26,686 nucleotides of DNA from Beroe ovata (taxonomy: Eukaryota > Ctenophora > Nuda > Beroida > Beroidae): positions 83,522 to 110,207 of the forward strand of contig CAMPET010000056.1 of assembly GCA_946803715.1 (NCBI GenBank), in the 5' to 3' direction. Below are positions 20,537 through 26,686 of the stretch, one piece after another (the first letter of the stretch is position 1; each line of letters starts with the position of its first letter). The position numbers were made by a program, and so were the translations under genes. Below the pieces are notes generated by a model. That model ran no database searches. It was not told the DNA's origin and worked only from the letters and a program-made list of their open reading frames with translations.

Positions 20537-21751
20537 ATGACAGGCCCAGAGTCTACTGACTTCACTTATGACATTCAGCCCCCAACTTGCAGTGACATGA
20601 TTGTGCTGGATAGGAATAAATTTGAGTTGGTTGTTCCTTGCAGAGCTATAAAAGTGCCATGCTTTAAATGTTCAGAAGTTATGAAAAGGATGAAATGTGG
20701 TATAGACAAGTTTTCACATTTGCAACATAAGCCCAAAATCATTCTTCCTGATGAAAATGATGGCTCTCATAAACTCATTTTAGTCAGTGATAATGAAAAC
20801 ATTTCCAATCTTGAAGAATTCAAAATTGTAGACATTGAAATCAAGCTGTCTTACAAGAATTGGTCAGTGCCTCAAATATTAAGAGCTATACTACCAACTT
20901 CTATAAATGATGCAGATGTCATCTCAGGATTTGAAATAATAGGACATATTGCTCATCTCAATCTCAAAGAGAGTCATGAAAAGTACAAGCAAATAATTGG
21001 ACAAGTTATTCTTGATAAAAATCCATCAATCAAAACTGTAGTGAACAAACTGAATAGCATCAATGCACAGTTTAGATATTTTGACATGGAGATTTTGGCT
21101 GGGGAAAACAATCTACTCACAACAGCTATTGAGCATAAGATAAAGTATGAAATGGATTTCTCAAAGGTATATTGGAATTCCAGATTAAGTAGTGAACACA
21201 AGAGATTGGTAGATTCAATTCCATCAGGTTCAGTTGTCTTGGACATGTTCTGTGGGATTGGTCCATTTGCATTACCATTAGCAAAGAAACATTGCTATGT
21301 CCATGCCAATGACTTGAATCCAGATTCTTACCTGTTTCTGAATAAAAATATAAAACTCAATAAGATATCTCCTGAATACATCAAGTCTTATAATGAAGAT
21401 GGCAGGGATTTCATTAGGAATTTTGATGGACCAATAGACTACATCTTGATGAACCTGCCTGCGACAGCTACAGAATTCCTAGATGTTTTTCAGGGGCTAT
21501 ATTCTGGCAGAGATGCATCACTCAAATCTCCAATAGTGTATTGCTATCATTTTGCAAGCATTGAAGACCCGAAAACACTCTCAGTTAAGGCAGTTTCTGA
21601 TGGATTGGGCTGTGCTGTGTCCCCACATGAAGTGCATTTAGTAAGAAAGACGTCTCCTGGTATCTGGATGACATGTGTAAAGTTCTGTGTACCTTCATCA
21701 GTGCTTTTCAGTGAAAGCAAAGAAAAACGTCTCAAGTTGGATGACACATGA
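20537..21751 (+). CDS. TRMT5: TRMT5, tRNA (guanine37-N1)-methyltransferase
   Basis: One uninterrupted frame of 404 residues matches the TRM5/TRMT5 family, which uses S-adenosylmethionine to methylate G37 next to the anticodon, preventing +1 frameshifting in cytosolic and mitochondrial tRNAs. Seen are the D2-like domain motif GFEIIGHIAHLNL (131-143), the SAM-binding VLDMFCGIGPFALPLAK (234-250), the acidic ribose-binding NDLNP (258-262) and the catalytic-region MNLPATATEFLD (305-316). Human TRMT5 is about 100 residues longer because of its N-terminal extension. The coding sequence is AT-richer than that of its neighbours and has no introns. The ATG directly follows TTTTTTTTATAG, a strong splice acceptor, so an upstream exon or spliced leader is likely joined here. 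Confidence 0.95.
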   Translation: MTGPESTDFTYDIQPPTCSDMIVLDRNKFELVVPCRAIKVPCFKCSEVMKRMKCGIDKFSHLQHKPKIILPDENDGSHKLILVSDNENISNLEEFKIVDIEIKLSYKNWSVPQILRAILPTSINDADVISGFEIIGHIAHLNLKESHEKYKQIIGQVILDKNPSIKTVVNKLNSINAQFRYFDMEILAGENNLLTTAIEHKIKYEMDFSKVYWNSRLSSEHKRLVDSIPSGSVVLDMFCGIGPFALPLAKKHCYVHANDLNPDSYLFLNKNIKLNKISPEYIKSYNEDGRDFIRNFDGPIDYILMNLPATATEFLDVFQGLYSGRDASLKSPIVYCYHFASIEDPKTLSVKAVSDGLGCAVSPHEVHLVRKTSPGIWMTCVKFCVPSSVLFSESKEKRLKLDDT

Positions 21752-22004
21752 GCAGGATTCTAGGCTTGATCACTTGATCATAGAGCTTTGATCTCCCTAT
21801 GCAGTACTGTATTGAAACTTTACAGGCATTAGGCATAGTCTATTGCCTTATCTTTTTTATATGGATCTATGCTGACAGATGACCGACGAAGAGTTTCTCT
21901 ACTTGGTATAGTTCCTAGTCACAACAATTTACATTTTACAAATTTTAACATATCTCATAGTTTTGAGCTGTCCATGTTAACATGTAACTGTCAATTGTAG
22001 AACC
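21752..22004 (+). other. TRMT5-MMAB intercistronic gap
   Basis: 253 bp with no canonical AATAAA and a short U-rich stretch TTATCTTTTTTATATGG near 21848. It ends in TCAATTGTAG, a plausible 3' splice acceptor 4 nt before the MMAB ATG. Confidence 0.55.
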
Positions 22005-23295
22005 ATGAAGCTGTTACCTATACTCAAGGGAAGCATTGTCTCAGCTTCTATCAGTCGGTCTATGAGGATTTACACTAAGACTGGGGATGGTGGGAAAACA
22101 AGTACATATAGTGGAAAGAGGTCAGTTGTTTTGAGTGCAGAGTCTTTAACAACTCACATAATTCGTGATTTGTTATTTGTCGTGATATTTTGTTTGTCGA
22201 GCACAGTGTTCTTTCTATGTATTTTCTTCCATCAACCACCGCCCATCGAACATCCTCCATAACCAGAATCTTTTACCTGTGACTGCGTGAATGCATGACA
22301 AATTAAGAGAGTAATGAAATTTCTACAGTTTTCAGGCTGAGGAAGGATGATGATTTGTTCGAGGCTTTGGGAGCAGTTGACGCTCTATCTACACACATAG
22401 GACTGGCAAGGGTTCATTGCCATCAACCAGATATCTTAGAAGACCTGAAAGGCATCCAATGCAATCTACAAGATATAGGTAACTGGGTGGAAGTATGAAA
22501 TTGAATATGTGCCGTCTTTGTAACTCAAAATTTCACTATGCTAATCATACTATCTCACTAAATACGGTTTTGTGTTTAATGTTTATCTGATTGTTTACCA
22601 CGTACCTACTCTCCTTTACTATTTATAACTGTTAGTAACACCAAGTCTCGTTGTCAGGGTCTGTGATTGCGACTCCGTCACCAACACCAGAACAGAGTAC
22701 AGCTCTTTCCTTCTCGCTTGATCACGTGATTGGTCTCGAGAAGAAGATAGATCGGTACACCGACACCTTACCACCCTTAACAAACTTCATTCTCCCTTCA
22801 GGTTTCACATATTCCACACGAAGTTATACAATGAAGTTTCATGATGAACCTGGTTATATGAAATATTGCCCAATTTGTACCGAATTTGTACTCAAATTCC
22901 TCTAGATATCAGTTCACATTATCTGTTTGCAGGTAGTGTGAGCTCAGCTCATCTGCATGTGTCGAGAACAAGTGCAAGAACAGCTGAGAGAAGAGTTGTA
23001 ACACTTCTCCACACTCATGGGTATGTTGTGTTTTTGTTCGGTATTCCTTCCCTGAAATATTTCATCGTGGATTCTCTGAAGAGATAGTCCTCCGAAACCC
23101 CTTGAAACTTTAAACTTTGTCAATTTTCCACCTAACCCGCCATTTCCCCTCAGCGGCGAGGTCGAATCTGTGTTAAAGTACTTGAACCGACTCTCAGACT
23201 ACCTCTTCACTGCTGCACGATATTGCTCCAATTGTGACGGAGTTCCCGAGGAAATATACACCAAGCAGGAAACTGCAAATAAACCTGGACAATGA
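22005..23295 (+). CDS. MMAB: MMAB, cob(I)alamin adenosyltransferase (PduO type)
   Basis: Five exons (22005-22120, 22336-22478, 22658-22801, 22933-23020, 23154-23295) join in phase to 210 residues. MMAB transfers the adenosyl group of ATP to cob(I)alamin in the mitochondrial matrix, supplying the cofactor of methylmalonyl-CoA mutase. Seen are a short Ser/Arg-containing N-terminus that could be a targeting peptide, the ATP-binding IYTKTGDGGKTSTYSG near residue 22, GAVDALSTHIGLAR, FILPSG followed by SSAHLHVSRTSARTAERRVV, and the final YLNRLSDYLFTAARY. It is shorter than the human protein (250), mostly at the N-terminus. An AATAAA (23278-23283) falls inside the last codons. TRMT5 ends 253 bp upstream and ERMARD starts 106 bp downstream. 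Confidence 0.95.
23278..23283 (+). terminator. AATAAA poly(A) signal at the end of MMAB
   Basis: AATAAA lies 9 nt before the MMAB stop and is followed by a GT-rich stretch (23298-23325) that could serve as the downstream element. The ERMARD acceptor follows about 117 nt later. Its location inside the coding sequence means the 3'UTR would be only a few bases long. Confidence 0.5.
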
Positions 23296-23398
23296 GACAG
23301 ATTGTGTAGATTCTGTGGCTGTATTATTGAATTTTCAATTCGTGATGAGGCATCTTGTCACATGCAGTACGAACTTTATCTTTAGTTGATAGGTAGTT

Positions 23399-23400
23399 AG
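23399..23400 (+). promoter_or_regulatory. Candidate trans-splice/3' splice acceptor of ERMARD
   Basis: ACTTTATCTTTAG (AG 23384-23385) and GGTAGTTAG (AG 23399-23400) lie 16 and 1 nt before the ERMARD ATG. The first has the better pyrimidine tract. Confidence 0.45.
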
Positions 23401-23401
23401 G

Positions 23402-25462
23402 ATGCATTGTGTAGATCAGTTTTTACCAATAGCTCATGTAGACACTGCGCATAGAATGTGTGAGCCGTCAGCTATTTCATCCAAGACCTATATCCGCTGT
23501 TATGAACCACTATTCAGTGATCGTATATCTGCGACAGTGAAGATGCCACCATCTTCCCACCATACAGACAATGGTTTCATCAACACTGGGTCATTAACAT
23601 TCAACTCTGCAAGTCTAGAGTCAGCTTTAATCTCAGCTGTCGGAGATAAACAACACTTAAACGATAGAGTTACAGCAGCGCTACCCCTGTGTAAACACTT
23701 GGCTTTAGAATGTCATGACTTAGTAGACAAATTCACCTCCATACATTCCCTCCTTTCTAAAACTGTGATCAGATTACTGGGCGTTCATGCTGGTAAATTG
23801 TTACACCTGGTCAGTGAAGATTCTGTGGACCGTGTTCTCGGTCTCATTTCAATCACTGCTCGAGTAGAGTGGCTTATTTCGTGTCTGGTGGAGAGACGTC
23901 TCCAATTGAAAGACAATCTCGAGTCAGCAAATCTAAAGACTCTGTTAGGAGAGGATTTAGTACTCATCTTACAATGTTTGATGGGCTGTGTAAAGGGTTT
24001 CAACCTCAAGAATCTGACATGGCATGGGTTTGTATCTCCCTCAAATGTACCTGCTGAGTTGTGTAGTCTCTTGTTCTGTACGGTACTTTCCCTCTTATCA
24101 CGAGTCAGCAGCAAGAATATCAAATTCAGGGAAGAGACAAAACTCCCATCTCTACGCATTGACCTCCTCCCTCAGCCACTCAACTGCCTTGAACTCTCCC
24201 AAATCATCACTCAATCTTCTATAATACACCCAGAGCATCTTCCGCTGTGGCGGAAACTGTTACGAAAACACAGAGACTGGTGTCAGGATGATACTTTCTC
24301 TGCGGTTAGTCTGAATGTTGTCCTCCTACAGCAGTGTTTGAGGTGTGTTTGGGTGACACTGTCATCAGGTGGTGACAGGAGAAGGTGCTCAGCTCAGGAT
24401 TATGAGTTTTATGTGACACTGGATGAGATGTTTTCCCCTTCCCGACCCCTGGTCACCCCCCGAACTGGGGCGAGTTACTACACCTCTGTTAACAGCACTG
24501 TTAACAGCACTGACAACAACGCTGACAACAACACTGACAACATCTCTGTCAACAGCACTGACACCTCTGACATCAACACTGGTGTCAATGTTCTAATTCC
24601 GTGTTTGGGAGAGGGTAAGTTCAAAGCGTTCCTAGATCTCTTCATCCATGGGTCTGGGTTGAGACTCCGGGATAAACTCAGTCACGCAGAGTGTAGTAAC
24701 ATAGATCAGGGGGTATTTGACCACCTACTCCATCTCACATTCTCCGTACTTTGTCTCTTCAGTCCTGCTGATGTACGCGCATCAAGTGTTGCTGAATACT
24801 GTGACAAATACATACACCAGTTTCACCCTGATGCAATCATTCAGGATACGATCAGGGATATTGAAGGGAGCTGTCTGGACCTCGACTCTCTTCTCGATAA
24901 GACAAGCTCTCTCGATGAAATCTCTGTCTCTGATTTGGATTTCACGGCAAAACTCATTGAGTTGTCATCAAAAGCACCAGCAATGCCCACCAGCACTATG
25001 GCTATTCCTCTGTTTGTTGGTCCAGCTAAGATGAAGTACTACAATCTTCTCATTGATATACTCAACAACATCAGGAACTTGTCTCGAGAACTTGGTAATG
25101 TTTCTAAAGAGAAACTGAGCCTTTACGAAAGTCGGAAACTCAGATCAAGACAAAGGAAGAACTTCTCCGTGCTGATCAGTTCTCTTCCTGTATTTATCTC
25201 AGTCTTACGATTGACACCTGCCTTTGCAAGTGCGATATCAGTGAAAGTAGAATCTCTCGCTTGCTACGAATTTGAAACTAACGCAGCTTTGGTGAAAGTG
25301 ATGAAACGCAGTCTGAAATCTTTTGAAAACGCGTCAAACCTTGTAGCAGAGAGTAAATGGAGAGAAATAGGTGAATATTTGACAGCGCATCTCACAACAT
25401 GGTTAGGTGCCATAGAAAAAGGTGTGATTCACCATTTGAAACAACTGTTTTCGAAACTGTGA
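23402..25462 (+). CDS. ERMARD: ERMARD (ER membrane-associated RNA degradation protein) homologue
   Basis: A single intronless frame of 686 residues, close to the 678 of the human protein. ERMARD is an ER membrane protein with a DUF4209-type region; in humans it is linked to periventricular nodular heterotopia, and its biochemistry is poorly known. Family motifs seen are FNLKNLTWHGFVSPSNVP (about 200-216), LRLRDKLSHAE (420-430), LRSRQRKNF (580-588) followed by a hydrophobic stretch (about 589-613) that may be a membrane segment, and SKWREIGEYLTAH near 651-663. An Asn/Ser/Thr/Asp-rich insert (about 362-396), coded by short tandem repeats at 24485-24590, interrupts the conserved part. The protein may truly begin at Met1 or at M48 (MPPSS), since the first 47 residues are not conserved. 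It starts 106 bp after MMAB. Confidence 0.9.
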   Translation: MHCVDQFLPIAHVDTAHRMCEPSAISSKTYIRCYEPLFSDRISATVKMPPSSHHTDNGFINTGSLTFNSASLESALISAVGDKQHLNDRVTAALPLCKHLALECHDLVDKFTSIHSLLSKTVIRLLGVHAGKLLHLVSEDSVDRVLGLISITARVEWLISCLVERRLQLKDNLESANLKTLLGEDLVLILQCLMGCVKGFNLKNLTWHGFVSPSNVPAELCSLLFCTVLSLLSRVSSKNIKFREETKLPSLRIDLLPQPLNCLELSQIITQSSIIHPEHLPLWRKLLRKHRDWCQDDTFSAVSLNVVLLQQCLRCVWVTLSSGGDRRRCSAQDYEFYVTLDEMFSPSRPLVTPRTGASYYTSVNSTVNSTDNNADNNTDNISVNSTDTSDINTGVNVLIPCLGEGKFKAFLDLFIHGSGLRLRDKLSHAECSNIDQGVFDHLLHLTFSVLCLFSPADVRASSVAEYCDKYIHQFHPDAIIQDTIRDIEGSCLDLDSLLDKTSSLDEISVSDLDFTAKLIELSSKAPAMPTSTMAIPLFVGPAKMKYYNLLIDILNNIRNLSRELGNVSKEKLSLYESRKLRSRQRKNFSVLISSLPVFISVLRLTPAFASAISVKVESLACYEFETNAALVKVMKRSLKSFENASNLVAESKWREIGEYLTAHLTTWLGAIEKGVIHHLKQLFSKL
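24485..24592 (+). repeat. Coding tandem repeat in ERMARD
   Basis: Variants of AACAGCACTGACAACAAC repeat across this stretch and encode VNST, DNN and TDN units. The length stays in frame. Confidence 0.8.
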
Positions 25463-25592
25463 ATAAGTTTGTGTGTAGATGATCATCATATTGGTTCTCA
25501 AACTGATCGTCAAGATATGTGAGGGTTACTCCTTATTAAGAGTATTCCTTATTCAGAGTAACGTCCAATCTCAATGTGCATTGTGCACTCAC

Positions 25593-25598
25593 AATAAA
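25593..25598 (+). terminator. AATAAA poly(A) signal of ERMARD
   Basis: A canonical signal 131 nt after the ERMARD stop and about 80 nt before the acceptor upstream of BSDC1. Confidence 0.7.
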
Positions 25599-25678
25599 GT
25601 ACAACCACAAAGTGCAATCAAGGTGAAATACCATGAATTGATTCTACACTTCCTCGCTTGACTGTCTTCCCCTCCAAT

Positions 25679-25680
25679 AG
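25679..25680 (+). promoter_or_regulatory. Candidate trans-splice/3' splice acceptor of BSDC1
   Basis: A strong pyrimidine tract (TCTTCCCCTCC) precedes AATAG. The presumed start ATG lies 7 nt downstream. The ATG at 25658 lies upstream of this acceptor and would be removed by splicing. Confidence 0.6.
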
Positions 25681-25687
25681 CTATGAG

Positions 25688-26571
25688 ATGTCAGGGGAAA
25701 GTGATTGTAACAGTTGGTGGAACCTAGGATCAAACCTAACCAGCAATTTGACGGCAGGATTAGGCTCCCTCTCCAGCAATGTGACGAGTATCTCTGCCAA
25801 TGTGACAAGCAATCTGACAAGTGGACTCGAATCCTTGTCCACTAATGTGTCTAACAACCTTGGAGCGCTCTCTGAAGTGACAAGCACTGACGAGGACAGT
25901 GGGGACAACAGATCACCTGCAGCCGGAAGTGAGTCCCTGTCCACACTTGGGTCACTGTCAGGGGTGACGTCTAATCTGACATCTGGGGTTGGGTCACTCT
26001 GGACAAAAGCCAAGGAAACGGTATGTGTATCGGGGACAGAGAGTGATATCTAAGTCTCGTTTATCGATAAGATTTTCTCATTTCAACTATTTTTTCGGAG
26101 TATCCGATTATCAACTCTCCAATGTACCGTGCAGGGTTCGTATGTGTACGAGTTCACGACTAACGATTTGAACGAGGTTGCCACGGCCCTCAAACAAGAT
26201 GTCATAGTGCCGAGTGCCTCCGCCCTCAAACACAAACTTCAGGTGGGCCCTCAGTTGACAACATTTATTTGTAGCGGTATGTTTGGGGGAGCAAAGGAAG
26301 TTCATAAACTGTGAACATGAACACGTCTTTAGACGTAGTCAATGGTCATTCCCTGCTTATACTCATGTACCTCATGTACCATAATACTCATGTTATCAGC
26401 CACATGCGCAGTACGGTTCTCTGACAGACTCAGTGGCGACAATGCTCGGTAATGTGTCTGAGTATCTGGCTCCTCCAACCCAGTCCAGCGTGGAGATGCT
26501 ATCTAGATACGGGCAGGATAGGATACAAGCTATACAGACATCTCGCGATACATACATCAAACATAACACTG
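25688..26571 (+). CDS. BSDC1: BSDC1 (BSD domain-containing protein 1) homologue, N-terminal part
   Basis: Three exons are visible, 25688-26020, 26135-26242 and 26400-26571 (donor GTACAG at 26572); the gene continues beyond the window. The start MSGESDCNSWWN resembles the short acidic WW opening of BSDC1. Exon 2 (SYVYEFTTNDLNEVATAL) and exon 3 (SVATMLGNVSEYLAPP) match the conserved region ahead of the BSD domain; the BSD domain itself should lie downstream. Exon 1 contains an unusual Ser/Asn/Thr/Leu/Gly repeat (about residues 13-70 and 85-105) with units such as SNLTSGLESLS. It carries many N-x-S/T sequons that are probably irrelevant in a non-secreted protein. The molecular function of BSDC1 is unknown. 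An out-of-frame ATG at 25683 precedes the chosen start. Confidence 0.82.
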
Positions 26572-26686
26572 GTACAGACACACACACAAACACACACACA
26601 AACACAGTACAGTGTACACACACACTCACACACATTACAGTATACACACACACATACACACATTCACACACACACACACACACACA
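26572..26686. repeat. CA-rich simple repeat at window end
   Basis: ACACAAACACACAC-type sequence follows the donor at 26572 and runs to the window edge, inside a BSDC1 intron. The open frame on the opposite strand is repeat-driven. Confidence 0.9.

Larger units (their letters stand above)
25463..25687 (+). other. ERMARD-BSDC1 intercistronic gap
   Basis: 225 bp holding a short AT-rich 3'UTR, one AATAAA (25593-25598) and a pyrimidine-rich acceptor TCTTCCCCTCCAATAG (AG 25679-25680). No promoter motif is evident. Confidence 0.6.

Overview
The window is nuclear DNA from a compact animal genome. Its genes are split by short GT-AG introns, and every conserved protein resembles a metazoan family: a Piwi-clade Argonaute, MIX23/CCDC58, prohibitin 1, SAAL1, a GT31 glycosyltransferase, ERp44, TRMT5, MMAB, ERMARD and BSDC1. 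Ten genes lie in 26.7 kb. A Piwi gene together with dense microsatellites and foldback elements suggests an invertebrate, possibly an early-branching one. I cannot name the species from sequence alone.

Layout: 1-3468 (+) is the 3' half of a piwi gene, preceded by an out-of-order second copy of two of its exons that ends at a single N (921). 3469-7215 is a gene-poor, repeat-rich gap with a minisatellite, CG-rich foldback elements, a small hairpin-rich insertion and a tRNA-like sequence. 7216-13375 (+) holds MIX23, PHB1 and SAAL1 head to tail. 13571-14443 (-) is an intronless GT31 glycosyltransferase converging on SAAL1. 15679-17835 (-) is ERP44 in two exons; the small last exon carries the KDEL tail. 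17836-20536 is a repeat nest containing a second self-duplication split by a single N (19158). 20537-26571+ (+) holds TRMT5, MMAB, ERMARD and the start of BSDC1, tightly spaced (253, 106 and 225 bp).

The most interesting signal is at the gene starts. In seven of nine genes a 3' splice acceptor AG lies 0-7 nt before the start codon, and in an eighth it lies 15 nt before. Several have clear pyrimidine tracts. In the TRMT5-MMAB-ERMARD-BSDC1 cluster there is little room for separate promoters. At two junctions an AATAAA lies about 80-120 nt before the next gene's acceptor. This is the arrangement expected for operons resolved by spliced-leader trans-splicing. Short 5'UTR introns are the alternative and cannot be excluded without transcript 5' ends.

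The two duplicated segments that meet at single Ns look like overlapping haplotype contigs that were not merged. They are probably assembly artefacts, but they give useful allele comparisons, including a filled/empty insertion site.
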